From Pseudosulfitobacter pseudonitzschiae (GTDB lineage: Bacteria > Pseudomonadota > Alphaproteobacteria > Rhodobacterales > Rhodobacteraceae), in assembly GCF_002222635.1 (NCBI RefSeq), contig NZ_CP022415.1:992001-1056000 (forward strand): a stretch of DNA of 64,000 nucleotides, in the 5' to 3' direction. The notes under the pieces were generated by a model. It ran no database searches. It saw only the letters and a list, made by a program, of their open reading frames with translations, and was not told where the DNA came from. Of the stretch, positions 51,800-60,681 are shown piece by piece. The translations under genes and the position numbers were made by a program. How positions within the stretch are numbered: position 1 is the first letter of the stretch; each line of letters starts with the position of its first letter.

Positions 51800-52807
51800 A
51801 TGCCCCACACCACCGCCGCCCGGGCAGCGAAACTGTCTGTGGCACCCATGATGGATTGGACGGACCGGCACTGTCGGTATCTGCACCGTTTGCTGTCACG
51901 CAACGTGTTGCTTTACACCGAAATGGTGACGTCGCCCGCGCTGGTGCGGGGCGGGGCATTGCATTTGTTGCAGCATCATGCCGACGAACATCCCGTGGCA
52001 CTCCAGCTTGGTGGTTCGGATCCGGTCGAACTGGCGCAGGCGGCGCGGATTGGCGCTGTGGCAGGCTATGACGAGATCAACCTGAACGTCGGTTGCCCGT
52101 CTGACCGCGTGCAATCAGGCACCTTTGGCGCGGTGTTGATGCGGCAGCCCGCGTTGGTGGCAAACTGTGTGCGCGCGATGCAAGACGCGGTGGACATCGA
52201 AGTGACGGTGAAGTGTCGCATCGGTGTGGACGACCAGAACCCGCAAGAGGTATTGCCCGAGTTTCTGTCGCAAATGGTGGGTGCAGGGGTTGAACGTGTG
52301 TCGATCCATGCGCGCAAGGCGTGGTTGCAGGGCCTCAGCCCCAAGGAAAACCGCGATATTCCGCCACTGGATTACGATCTGGTGCGGCAGGTGAAGGGGC
52401 TGTTTCCCAATCTTCACATTTCGGTCAACGGCGGGATTACCACGCTGGATCAGGCGATTGAATTCCTTGACGGGGGGGTGGACGGGGTGATGGTGGGCCG
52501 TGCGGCCTATCATCAGCCTTGGGATATTCTAAGCAGCGCGGACCGTCGCATTTACGGGACGGGCGAAGACACCACTGCCGAAGCGGCTGTGGCCCGAATG
52601 TTACCCTACATCGAGGCGCATCTGACCGAGGGGGGCCGTCTGCATCAGGTCACCCGTCATATGCTGGGCCTGTTCGCGGGCCGCCCCGGTGCGCGCGGCT
52701 GGCGTCGGGCATTGTCCGAAGGGGCGCACCGCGAGCGCGCGGGGCCGGAACTGGTTGAACAGGCGTTGACCCATATCACCCAAGCCGCCGAAGTGGCACG
52801 CGCCTGA
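51800..52807 (+). CDS. dusA: tRNA-dihydrouridine synthase A-like protein (catalytic Cys position is Val)
   Basis: 335 residues. FMN-binding TIM barrel of the DusA type: LSVAPMMDWTDRHCRYLHRL at the start, LNVGCPSDRVQSGTFG near 95-110, KCRIGVDD and SVNGGITTLDQAIEFL. Dus enzymes reduce uridines 20/20a in tRNA D-loops with NADPH. In most DusA proteins the loop reads FGACLM and that Cys is the proton donor; here it reads FGAVLM, with Val112 (codon GTG). Otherwise complete and well placed for start (GGAGACC upstream). Activity may be changed. Confidence 0.88.
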   Translation: MPHTTAARAAKLSVAPMMDWTDRHCRYLHRLLSRNVLLYTEMVTSPALVRGGALHLLQHHADEHPVALQLGGSDPVELAQAARIGAVAGYDEINLNVGCPSDRVQSGTFGAVLMRQPALVANCVRAMQDAVDIEVTVKCRIGVDDQNPQEVLPEFLSQMVGAGVERVSIHARKAWLQGLSPKENRDIPPLDYDLVRQVKGLFPNLHISVNGGITTLDQAIEFLDGGVDGVMVGRAAYHQPWDILSSADRRIYGTGEDTTAEAAVARMLPYIEAHLTEGGRLHQVTRHMLGLFAGRPGARGWRRALSEGAHRERAGPELVEQALTHITQAAEVARA

Positions 52808-52810
52808 GCG

Positions 52811-53986
52811 CTATGCCCGCACGCGACGGGGCACGGTGAACAGGGCAAAGCCCATTGCCATCACGCCGCAGATCGCAATCGCCGCCAGCATCGGCAGTAC
52901 GGTGCCGTCAAAGAACGGCCCCGTGGCCGCGATCATCAGACCACCCGCCAGCATTTGCAGCGTGCCACCCAGAGACGAAGCCAGACCCGCCCGCTCGCCG
53001 TGCGCATCCAGCGCCAGCACCATCGTGGTGGGGATCACCACACCCAGACAGGCATTGGCGCAGAACAGTCCGGCGATGACCACAGGCAGGTTCTGGAACC
53101 CTGATGCCACGATCAGCAACAGCAGTAGCACGCAAAACGTAAATCCGGTCACGCCAAAGCGCACAAGCGGACGCATCCCCAGACGCTCGCCCAAGGGGGC
53201 GGCCATCTGCGACGCCGAGAAAAAGCCGATCGCGTTGACCGCAAAGGCCAGCGAGAATTGTGTGGGTGTCAGGCCGAATTCCTGCACGTAGACAAAAGGG
53301 GCCGAAGCGATAAAGACGAAAAAGCTGGCCATCCCAAAGCCGCCGATCATTGTCAGACCCATAAAGCCGCGATCGCGAAACAGAATACCGGCGTTTTGCA
53401 TCAGTGATTTTACCCGCACCGGCGTGCGTTTTTCAGGGGGCAGCGTTTCGCCCAGAGTTACGCCCATCACCATGGCTGCGATCAGCGCCGCACCCGCAAG
53501 CACCGCAAACACAGTGCGCCAGGATCCAAGCGAGATGACAAAGCTGCCCGCCAGCGGTGCCAGCATCGGCGAGACGGACATCACCAGCATCACCATCGCC
53601 ATCAGCCGCGTGGCCTCGTTGCCGGTGTGCAGGTCGCGCACGATGGCGCGGGGCATGACCATCATCGCAGCCCCGCCCAGCCCCTGAACCGCACGCCATC
53701 CGGTCAATGCTTCGACCGATCCGGCCAGCGTGGCACCCATCGACCCGATGAAGAACACGCCGAGCCCCAAAAACACAGGCAAGCGGCGCCCTGTCTGGTC
53801 CGACAGAGGCCCGTAAACCAGTTGCGCCACGCCAAGCGCCAGGAAATACGCGGTCAGCGTCATTTGCACCGCAGGCTCGTCCACTCCGAAATCGGCTGCA
53901 ATGTCGGGCATCGCAGGCAGATACATATCAATCGCAAATGGCCCGATCATGACCAGCAGCCCCAGAACAAGTGCTATGCGCAACAT
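52811..53986 (-). CDS. Bcr/CflA-family MFS multidrug exporter
   Basis: 391 residues from ATG 53986, with AAGGAGAC upstream. Twelve membrane segments. The Bcr/CflA signature lies at the N-terminus (GPFAIDMYLPAMPDIAADFG) and the MFS loop 2-3 motif is YGPLSDQTGRRLPVFLGLG. Exports drugs or metabolites with protons. The stop is 3 bp from the convergent dusA stop. Upstream in-frame sequence to 54130 is not family-like. Confidence 0.9.
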   Translation of the reverse strand: MLRIALVLGLLVMIGPFAIDMYLPAMPDIAADFGVDEPAVQMTLTAYFLALGVAQLVYGPLSDQTGRRLPVFLGLGVFFIGSMGATLAGSVEALTGWRAVQGLGGAAMMVMPRAIVRDLHTGNEATRLMAMVMLVMSVSPMLAPLAGSFVISLGSWRTVFAVLAGAALIAAMVMGVTLGETLPPEKRTPVRVKSLMQNAGILFRDRGFMGLTMIGGFGMASFFVFIASAPFVYVQEFGLTPTQFSLAFAVNAIGFFSASQMAAPLGERLGMRPLVRFGVTGFTFCVLLLLLIVASGFQNLPVVIAGLFCANACLGVVIPTTMVLALDAHGERAGLASSLGGTLQMLAGGLMIAATGPFFDGTVLPMLAAIAICGVMAMGFALFTVPRRVRA

Positions 53987-54144
53987 CGGTGTCTCCTTGG
54001 ATTGAAATGACAGGTCGCGGTTGTGCCGCGTTGCAGCAGGGGCATACGCCTGTGATTTCTGATTGCCAAGGTGGGCTTTGAACTTGTGGTTGCGCGTCAG
54101 CTGCGGTCTAGATGTGCGCAAATACACCAATGGGACAATTCAAG

Positions 54145-54966
54145 ATGCCGGACACCATGCTTTTGTTGCAAATGCTGATCATGCTGATGATCATCGGAGC
54201 CTTTGCCGGCGTGTTGGCAGGTCTTTTGGGGGTCGGTGGCGGCATCGTGCTGGTGCCTGCGTTTTTCTATGCGTTTCAGACCCTTGGCTATGACGGCCCG
54301 CAGTTGATGCAGATGTGTCTGGCGACGTCATTGGCAACGATCATCGTGACATCGCTGCGGTCGGTACACAGCCACAACAAAAAAGGCGCGGTTGACTGGA
54401 CGATCCTGCGCGGTTGGGCGCCGGGCATCGTGATCGGGGCTGTTCTGGGCATGTTGGTGGTCGCTCAACTGCGCTCGTCCACTTTGCAGGCAATCTTTGG
54501 TGCGCTGGCGTTGGTGGTGGGGCTGTATATGGGCTTTGGGCGCGCGCATTGGCGCTTGGCTGACGAGATGCCCAAGGGGCCGCGGCGGTGGACCTATTCG
54601 CCCTTGGTCGGGTTTTTGTCGGTGCTGATGGGGATTGGCGGAGGCAGCTTTGGGGTGCCGCTTATGAGCTTGCACAACGTGCCCATTCACCGCGCCGTGG
54701 CGACCGCTGCGGGCTTTGGTCTGTTGATTGCGGTGCCGTCGGTGGTCGGGTTTCTGACGGTGGACATGACCATGCCGGTGCCCCCGCTGACCATTGGTTC
54801 GGTGAACTTTGTGGCTTTTGGCATCATCATCGCGATGACGCTGGTTACGGCCCCTTGGGGGGTAAAGCTGGCCCATGCGATGGACCCCAAACCGCTCAAG
54901 CGGGTGTTTGCGGTGTTTCTGGTGCTGGTGGCGCTGAACATGCTGCGGCGCGCGATGGGATATTGA
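54145..54966 (+). CDS. TSUP-family (TauE/SafE) membrane transporter
   Basis: 273 residues from ATG 54145 (ATGs at 54112 and 54130 are possible; none has a clear ribosome-binding site). Two repeats carry the family glycine motif: FAGVLAGLLGVGGGIVLVPA near residue 20 and VLMGIGGGSFGVPLM near 165. About eight membrane segments. The family exports sulfite, sulfoacetate or related organosulfur anions. Divergent from the MFS exporter; no sulfur gene is adjacent to indicate substrate. Confidence 0.88.
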   Translation: MPDTMLLLQMLIMLMIIGAFAGVLAGLLGVGGGIVLVPAFFYAFQTLGYDGPQLMQMCLATSLATIIVTSLRSVHSHNKKGAVDWTILRGWAPGIVIGAVLGMLVVAQLRSSTLQAIFGALALVVGLYMGFGRAHWRLADEMPKGPRRWTYSPLVGFLSVLMGIGGGSFGVPLMSLHNVPIHRAVATAAGFGLLIAVPSVVGFLTVDMTMPVPPLTIGSVNFVAFGIIIAMTLVTAPWGVKLAHAMDPKPLKRVFAVFLVLVALNMLRRAMGY

Positions 54967-55186
54967 CGGGGCGAGCTTTAGGCCAATCGCACGTCGGTGT
55001 GCACAATCCGCGGCGCATATCTTGATAAAGCGGTGCCTGTATTAACAGCTTGATCGGGTTCAGCGCCGTTTTATATGGCGGTGAGAGCGTTGCGAAATAT
55101 CGTATCCATGGCATGGCGCGACCTTTGGAACCGGTGCCAGTTGTTTTGCGATAAAGTATAATCTGGATGTGATATAATGATCCGAA

Positions 55187-56359
55187 ATGCATGATTTAAA
55201 AGATGACATAGACGAAATCGGGCGCAATACGCTTGTTCCGTCCTTTCTGGAAACGGTTTCACTGGCAACCGGTATGGGGTTTGCGGCAGTTGCGCGCGTG
55301 ACTGAAACGCGGTGGGTAACCTGTTACGCAGTGGACAAGATCTCATTCGGCCTGACACCGGGCGACGAACTGGATGTCGAAACCATTCTTTGCCATAAAG
55401 TCCGGCAATCTGACATGGAAATCGTCATTGACGACGTTTCAAGTGACCCGGCCTTTTGCAAACATCACCCCCCCGCGCAATACAACATCCAAAGCTATGT
55501 TTCGATTCCGATCCGCAGGAACGACGGCACGTTTTTCGGCACGCTTTGTGCGATTGATACCGAACCGCGCAATGTAAAAGACGAGAACTTACTTGCCATG
55601 TTCCGGCTGTTTGCAAAGATGATCGGTGAAAGTCTGGAAACCAACGACACACCGCAAGAATGCGAAAACGCTGTCCGCGATGAACGGCAACTGACCAATT
55701 TGCAGCAAGAGTTTATTTCCATTCTGGCACATGATTTGCGCAATCCCGTCAGCGCCCTCGGGGCTGGTTTACGCATGTTCGAGCGTGCCGTGCAGGATGA
55801 ACGTACCTTGCAGATTGTGTCGTTGATGACTGCTTCACTGGGGCGGATGACCAACCTGATTGAAAACCTTCTGGATCAGGCGCGGCAACGGCAAACAGGT
55901 GGAATTATCATCAACCGCGACGCGTTAGAGCCATTGGAGCCGGTGATCGAACAGATCGTCCTGGAAATGAAAGCAATATCGCCGGATCATGTGATCGAAT
56001 GCGACATTGATCTGCCGCAGAACGTAGACTGCGACCGGGACCGTATTGCGCAGATGCTGTCCAATCTGCTTGGAAATGCGATCACCCACGGCGCGCAGGG
56101 CCGGCCGATCCGTATTGTGGCCAAAACCGATGACGGGTTTTTCCAGTTGTCCGTCACGAATGAAGGCGCGATGATCCCGCCAGAGCAGATTGCAGATTTG
56201 TTCCTGCCTTTTCATCAACGTGCGACCAACGCCGCTCACAATGGTCTGGGCCTTGGTCTGTATATCGCCTCGGAAATTGCGAAAGCACATGGCGGCACAC
56301 TGGATGTTACATCAGACGTCGATCGGACAGAATTCTCTTTCCGGATGCCGCTTGCCTAG
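55187..56359 (+). CDS. GAF-domain sensor histidine kinase
   Basis: 390 residues, no membrane segment. GAF domain at residues ~20-155 (YVSIPIRRNDGTFFGTLCAI), then HisKA with phospho-acceptor H182 in ISILAHDLRNPVSALG and HATPase with MLSNLLGNAITHG and GLGLGLYIASEIAKAHGG. A cytoplasmic sensor of unknown signal. TATAAT-like boxes occur at 55157 and 55173, but no ribosome-binding site is clear. No cognate regulator is adjacent. Its stop shares a CTAG palindrome with the convergent DUF1289 gene. Confidence 0.88.
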   Translation: MHDLKDDIDEIGRNTLVPSFLETVSLATGMGFAAVARVTETRWVTCYAVDKISFGLTPGDELDVETILCHKVRQSDMEIVIDDVSSDPAFCKHHPPAQYNIQSYVSIPIRRNDGTFFGTLCAIDTEPRNVKDENLLAMFRLFAKMIGESLETNDTPQECENAVRDERQLTNLQQEFISILAHDLRNPVSALGAGLRMFERAVQDERTLQIVSLMTASLGRMTNLIENLLDQARQRQTGGIIINRDALEPLEPVIEQIVLEMKAISPDHVIECDIDLPQNVDCDRDRIAQMLSNLLGNAITHGAQGRPIRIVAKTDDGFFQLSVTNEGAMIPPEQIADLFLPFHQRATNAAHNGLGLGLYIASEIAKAHGGTLDVTSDVDRTEFSFRMPLA

Positions 56360-56586
56360 CGCTTTAACCGTGCCGCCCGCCCGCCGCGTCGCCCTTTGGG
56401 GGCAACCTCGCGGTCGGGCAGTTCTGCCATAATCGCCGCGCGTTCCTCTGCGGTCATCCGTGACCAGCGACCGATCTCGTCGATGGACCGCGCGCAGCCC
56501 GTACACAGCCGGGTTTCGGGATGCACCACGCAGATGCGCACGCAGGGGCTTTCAATCTCGTTTCGGGTCCAGACGGGGTCGGTCAT
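56356..56586 (-). CDS. DUF1289 small cysteine-rich protein
   Basis: 76 residues with the DUF1289 pattern C-x3-C ... C-x2-C: SPCVRICVVHPETRLCTGCA, then RSIDEIGRWSRMTAEERAAI. A basic tail (KGRRGGRAARLKR) follows. Probably binds a metal or iron-sulfur cluster; function unknown. Lies 9 bp after ruvX in the ccmI-ruvX-DUF1289 unit. Confidence 0.88.
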   Translation of the reverse strand: MTDPVWTRNEIESPCVRICVVHPETRLCTGCARSIDEIGRWSRMTAEERAAIMAELPDREVAPKGRRGGRAARLKR

Positions 56587-56595
56587 CGGGTTTCC

Positions 56596-57072
56596 TCAAC
56601 CTTGGGCGCGCAGAACCCGCAAGCGGTCCAGCAACCCTTGCAGGATATAGGCAGCCGCCACATGGTCGATCACCTCCGAGCGACGCTTGCGTGTCGTATC
56701 CGCCTCAAGCAATGCGCGTTCGGCGGCCACGGTGGACAGGCGTTCATCCCAAAAGGTCACGGGGCCATCCCACAGCTTTTCGAAATTGCGGGCAAAGGCG
56801 CGGGTCGACTGGCACCGTGGCCCTTCGGACCCGTCCATATTGCGCGGCAGGCCCAGCACGATGCCACCCACGGTGCGGTGGGTGATGATCTCTTGCAAGC
56901 GGGCTGCGTCAACGCCGAATTTCTTACGCCGGACGGTTTCCAGCGGCGTGGCGACCGACAGGAACATGTCAGAGACCGCAACGCCGATGGTCTTGTCCCC
57001 CAGATCCAGCCCGATCAGTGACCGCATCGGCGGCAGGGCAGCCATAAATTCGGCGGTGTCATCGAAAATCAT
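56596..57072 (-). CDS. ruvX: Putative pre-16S rRNA nuclease / Holliday junction resolvase (YqgF)
   Basis: 158 residues, RNase H-like fold. First strand with catalytic Asp in LIGLDLGDKTIGVAVSD, central GGIVLGLPRNMDGSEGPR, and C-terminal FWDERLSTVAAERALLE plus DHVAAAYILQGLLD. YqgF proteins process pre-16S rRNA 5' ends. Start overlaps the ccmI stop (ATGA). Confidence 0.92.
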   Translation of the reverse strand: MIFDDTAEFMAALPPMRSLIGLDLGDKTIGVAVSDMFLSVATPLETVRRKKFGVDAARLQEIITHRTVGGIVLGLPRNMDGSEGPRCQSTRAFARNFEKLWDGPVTFWDERLSTVAAERALLEADTTRKRRSEVIDHVAAAYILQGLLDRLRVLRAQG

Positions 57073-58295
57073 TCCAGTTCCGCCTGTTCTGCGGCGCTGG
57101 TCAGGATGTCCAGCGCGGTCTGGTCATCGTCAAAGGTTGCGCGGGCATTGTCCAGCACCGCGCGGGCATCGTCCAATCGGCCCAGAACTGACAGCGCCGT
57201 GATCAGTCTGGCCCATTCGGAGGCAGGGCCGCCTTCGGTCGCCAGACGATCCGAAAGCGAAGCCACCATGCCTTCGATCATCTGCATCCGCTCTTGCGGC
57301 GTCATACTTGCGGCGTTGTTCATATCCTGCTGGCTGGGGCCACGCAAAGTATCGCTTTCCGGCAGGGTATAGCCTTGCACGCCCGCAAGATCGGCCAGTT
57401 CGGGCATCCGGTCGCGGATCGGCGCCATCCACGGTGCATCGGCGGGGCCTGCGCGCAGTAGCGCGTCCCAGATGCGAAAGCCCAGATCGGGCCGCCCGGT
57501 CTGGATCAGCATTTCACCCCAGTAGAACCGCGCACTGCCGTCTGTATCGTCGATGTTCAGTGCACGGCGCAACGCGTCCTCGGCCTCGGGCGAGACATAA
57601 CCGCCCGCCGCAAAGATCAGCAATTCGGCTTGGGTGATCAGATCGGCTGTGGTGACTGCGTCACCTTTCAGTCGCAGCACGACGGCTTGCGCCTTGGCAG
57701 CTTGCGAGAAATTGCCCAAACGCGCCTCGGTCTGCGCCAGCAGGATGTGACCTTGCAGATCGTCAGCGCGCTGCGCCACGGTGGCCCGCAACTGTTCAAT
57801 CAGGGCGGCGTAATCGGCGTTGTCCTCTTGTGCCAGCGGTTGCTGCGGCTGACCCGCTTCGGCCTGCGTCTGCGTGGGGCGTTCGGCGCGACGTTCGGCG
57901 GCCAGTTCGATCCGTGTTTTCAGGCCCCGATCAGCATAGCCCAAAGCACCCAGTTGCCAATACAGCACACCACTGCCTGCCAGCAACAGCATCCCCAGAA
58001 CCACGGCCAGTGCCACGCTGCCGCGCCCGCCCTTGTTGTCGGCCAGCCGCGCATCCTTGTCAGCGGCCAGAATACGACGCGACACTTCGGTGCGCACGCG
58101 CGCGGCATCTTCGGCGGCGATGGTGCCACGGGCCAGATCGCGGTCAACCTCGGCCAGTTGGTCGCGGTAGACCTGAACATCATAAGAGGCCGTCGGTTGC
58201 GCCTGCGCACGCCCCGCCCGCAGCGCTGCTGCCAGAAGGGCGGACACCACCAGTGCCAACCCTACCGCGATTATTCCGAAACCCCAGATGTCCAT
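57069..58295 (-). CDS. ccmI: c-type cytochrome biogenesis protein CcmI
   Basis: 408 residues. First helix GFGIIAVGLALVVSALLAA, cytoplasmic coiled-coil loop with YDVQVYRDQLAEVDRDLARG, second helix (SVALAVVLGMLLLAGSGVLY), and a periplasmic TPR domain (about 150-400, with ARFYWGEMLIQTGRPDLGFR). It holds apocytochrome c for heme ligation by CcmFH. The rest of the ccm set is elsewhere. Confidence 0.92.
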   Translation of the reverse strand: MDIWGFGIIAVGLALVVSALLAAALRAGRAQAQPTASYDVQVYRDQLAEVDRDLARGTIAAEDAARVRTEVSRRILAADKDARLADNKGGRGSVALAVVLGMLLLAGSGVLYWQLGALGYADRGLKTRIELAAERRAERPTQTQAEAGQPQQPLAQEDNADYAALIEQLRATVAQRADDLQGHILLAQTEARLGNFSQAAKAQAVVLRLKGDAVTTADLITQAELLIFAAGGYVSPEAEDALRRALNIDDTDGSARFYWGEMLIQTGRPDLGFRIWDALLRAGPADAPWMAPIRDRMPELADLAGVQGYTLPESDTLRGPSQQDMNNAASMTPQERMQMIEGMVASLSDRLATEGGPASEWARLITALSVLGRLDDARAVLDNARATFDDDQTALDILTSAAEQAELE

Positions 58296-58506
58296 ATTAG
58301 CCTTCTTTCATGTCCCACGGGGTGTATCCAAGCTGCCCTGTCATAAAAAGGGGCAAAAGGCCGCGCCCCCTGCGCACATGCGGCAATTGCTGCGCGTGTC
58401 GCAAACCTGTTAGAAAGTGCCGCCGAGAGTATCCTTTCAAATCGCAGTCTCACTCAATACAGAACCAGCCGACCGCCTAGCCCCGAATCCTGTCAGGACC
58501 GTGCCC

Positions 58507-59751
58507 ATGAAACGTTATTCAGCCTTTGCCATCGCCCGCGAGGCCGCGCGCCATCACACCGGATGGGACCGTGCATGGCGTGACGCCCAGCCCAAAGCCA
58601 AATACGATGTGATCATAGTTGGCGCAGGCGGGCACGGGCTGGCCACCGCCTATTACCTTGGCAAGAATTTTGGCATCACCAATGTGGCGATTCTGGAAAA
58701 GGGCTGGCTGGGCGGCGGCAACACAGGCCGCAACACCACGATCATCCGGTCGAACTATCTTCAGGATCCTTCGGCGGCGATCTATGAAAAATCCCGCAGC
58801 CTGTATGAAACCATGTCGCAGGATCTGAACTATAATGTCATGTTCAGCCCGCGCGGCGTCATCATGCTGGCCCAGACCCAGCACGAGGTGCGCGGTTATC
58901 AGCGCACGGCCCATGCCAATGCGCTGCAAGGGGTCACAACCCAGTTCATAGGCCCGCAAAAGGTCAAGGAACTGGTGCCGATCATCAACATCGACGGCCC
59001 ACGCTATCCGGTGCTGGGGGGACTGTATCAGGCCCGCGGCGGCACCGCGCGCCATGATGCGGTGGCGTGGGGCTATGCGCGGGCCTGTTCCGACATGGGC
59101 ATGGACGTAATCCAGCGCTGCGAAGTGACCGGCGTGCGCACCGAAGGCGGCAAGGTCGTGGGCGTCGACACCACGCGTGGGGCCATCGACTGTGACAAAC
59201 TGGGCGGCGTGGTTGCGGGGCATTCGGGCCACCTGTGCGAAATGGCGGGCTTTCGCCTGCCGATCGAATCCGTCGCCCTGCAGGCCCTTGTCAGCGAACC
59301 CATCAAACCCTGTATGGATGTGGTTGTCATGGCCAACACCGTCCACGGCTATCTGTCGCAATCAGACAAAGGCGAGATGGTCATCGGCGGTGGCACTGAC
59401 GGCTATAACAATTACACTCAGCGCGGCAGCTTCCACCACGTCGAGGAAACCGTGCGTGCGCTGATCGAAACCTTTCCGATGATCTCGCGGTTGAAGATGT
59501 TGCGCCAGTGGGGCGGGATTGTGGACGTGACGGGCGACCGGTCACCCATTCTGTCGAAAACCCCGATCGAGGGTATGTTCCTCAACTGCGGCTGGGGCAC
59601 CGGCGGGTTCAAGGCGATCCCCGGATCGGGTTGGGCGATGGCCGAACTGATGGCCAAGGGTCAGTCGCCGTTGACCGATGAATTCTCCATGCACCGCTTC
59701 CGCGAAGGCAAGTTTATTGACGAAAGCGTTGCCGCAGGGGTGGCGCACTGA
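58507..59751 (+). CDS. soxB: Sarcosine oxidase beta subunit
   Basis: 414 residues from ATG 58507. DAO-family flavoprotein: dinucleotide-binding VIIVGAGGHGLATAYYLGKN near residue 39, GNTGRNTTIIRSNYLQDPS, and C-terminal CGWGTGGFKAIPGSGWAMAE. In the heterotetrameric enzyme, the beta subunit oxidises sarcosine to glycine and passes the methyl group as formaldehyde or to tetrahydrofolate. Head of the sox cluster, unusually 523 bp from soxD. Confidence 0.93.
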   Translation: MKRYSAFAIAREAARHHTGWDRAWRDAQPKAKYDVIIVGAGGHGLATAYYLGKNFGITNVAILEKGWLGGGNTGRNTTIIRSNYLQDPSAAIYEKSRSLYETMSQDLNYNVMFSPRGVIMLAQTQHEVRGYQRTAHANALQGVTTQFIGPQKVKELVPIINIDGPRYPVLGGLYQARGGTARHDAVAWGYARACSDMGMDVIQRCEVTGVRTEGGKVVGVDTTRGAIDCDKLGGVVAGHSGHLCEMAGFRLPIESVALQALVSEPIKPCMDVVVMANTVHGYLSQSDKGEMVIGGGTDGYNNYTQRGSFHHVEETVRALIETFPMISRLKMLRQWGGIVDVTGDRSPILSKTPIEGMFLNCGWGTGGFKAIPGSGWAMAELMAKGQSPLTDEFSMHRFREGKFIDESVAAGVAH

Positions 59752-59854
59752 TGGCCGCTTTGGCAGATTTTCGCCGCTCTGTTTGGGGGGGCAGGAACCG
59801 GTTTGGTTGTTCTGACGTTCTACTTGCGACGTTGATCACGCAAGGAGACGACCA

Positions 59855-60172
59855 ATGGCCGACAATGAAACACCCCGCACAACACCCAACGAACCTGTCC
59901 ACACAACCACCACAAAGTCCAATTCGAGCATGGCCTTTATCGTCGGCGCACTTGTCGTCGTCGTCGGTGTGCTGGCCTATTTCATCTTTGGCGGCGACGT
60001 CGAAACCACGAGTGGCGCCAGTGACGTCAATGTCACCGTCGAAGGTGCAGGCGACGCCGCCCAAGATGCCGGTAATGCCATCGAAGGCGCAGCAGAAAGC
60101 ACAGGCCAAGCTATTGAAGGTGCTGCCGAAAGCGTCGGTGACGCTGCTGAAAGCGCAACCGACGGCAACTAA
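59855..60172 (+). CDS. Small membrane-anchored Ala-rich protein inside the sox cluster
   Basis: 105 residues from ATG 59855, with a strong AAGGAGACGA ribosome-binding site. A Thr/Asn-rich cytoplasmic head is followed by one helix (MAFIVGALVVVVGVLAYFIF) and a tail built of imperfect GAAES repeats (NAIEGAAES, QAIEGAAES, DAAESATDG). No family recognised. Low-complexity tails of this sort suggest a periplasmic, possibly membrane-stress or cell-envelope protein. It sits between soxB and soxD, where no gene is normally found. Confidence 0.75.
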   Translation: MADNETPRTTPNEPVHTTTTKSNSSMAFIVGALVVVVGVLAYFIFGGDVETTSGASDVNVTVEGAGDAAQDAGNAIEGAAESTGQAIEGAAESVGDAAESATDGN

Positions 60173-60274
60173 ACCCGCCGCCGCACGCGACATCACTTTT
60201 ACGCACTCCGATCAGGTCGCGCGCAGCAATGCGTGCGGCCTTGTCATGTCCGCACATCAAAACGAGGCCCGCCC

Positions 60275-60604
60275 ATGTTGATCCTGACCTGTCCCTGCTG
60301 CGGCATGACCGGCGAAGAGACCGAATTTCACGCAGGCGGTGAAGCGCACCTGCAACGCTTTGGCCCAGGATCGACCGAGGACCAGTTCGAAGAGTATCTG
60401 TTCATGCGCGAAAACCCAAAGGGCGTGCATTTCGAACGCTGGCGTCACGTCAACGGCTGCGGCAAGTGGTTTCACGCCGCGCGCAGCACCACCACGCTTG
60501 AGGTTTACGGCACCTATGCCGCCCAAACCCACGAGCCACCCCAAACCCTTCGTGACAAGATAACCGCCAAAGTTCCCGGCTGGACATGGAGAGAGTTCCA
60601 ATGA
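60275..60604 (+). CDS. soxD: Sarcosine oxidase delta subunit
   Basis: 109 residues from ATG 60275. Zinc-binding N-terminus (LTCPCCGMTGEETEFH) followed by EEYLFMRENPKGVHFERW and HVNGCGKWFHAARSTTT, all conserved in SoxD. Length matches the family. The stop overlaps a short open frame that ends at the soxA start. Confidence 0.92.
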   Translation: MLILTCPCCGMTGEETEFHAGGEAHLQRFGPGSTEDQFEEYLFMRENPKGVHFERWRHVNGCGKWFHAARSTTTLEVYGTYAAQTHEPPQTLRDKITAKVPGWTWREFQ

Positions 60605-60681
60605 CCCGTCTTCATCTTGCTGACAAAACTCCCGCCGGAGGCTCCCCAACCTTCCGCCCGCGCAAAGGTCTGAAACCATGA
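60601..60681 (+). CDS. Possible 26-residue linker ORF between soxD and soxA
   Basis: An open frame from ATG 60601 (overlapping the soxD TGA as ATGA) to a TGA at 60679-60681 that overlaps the soxA ATG (ATGA). It reads MTRLHLADKTPAGGSPTFRP followed by RKGLKP. Ribosomes could run through it to couple soxD and soxA. The middle (ACTCCCGCCGGAGGC) resembles a repeat family common in Rhodobacteraceae intergenic DNA, so it may be repeat rather than gene. Confidence 0.3.
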   Translation: MTRLHLADKTPAGGSPTFRPRKGLKP

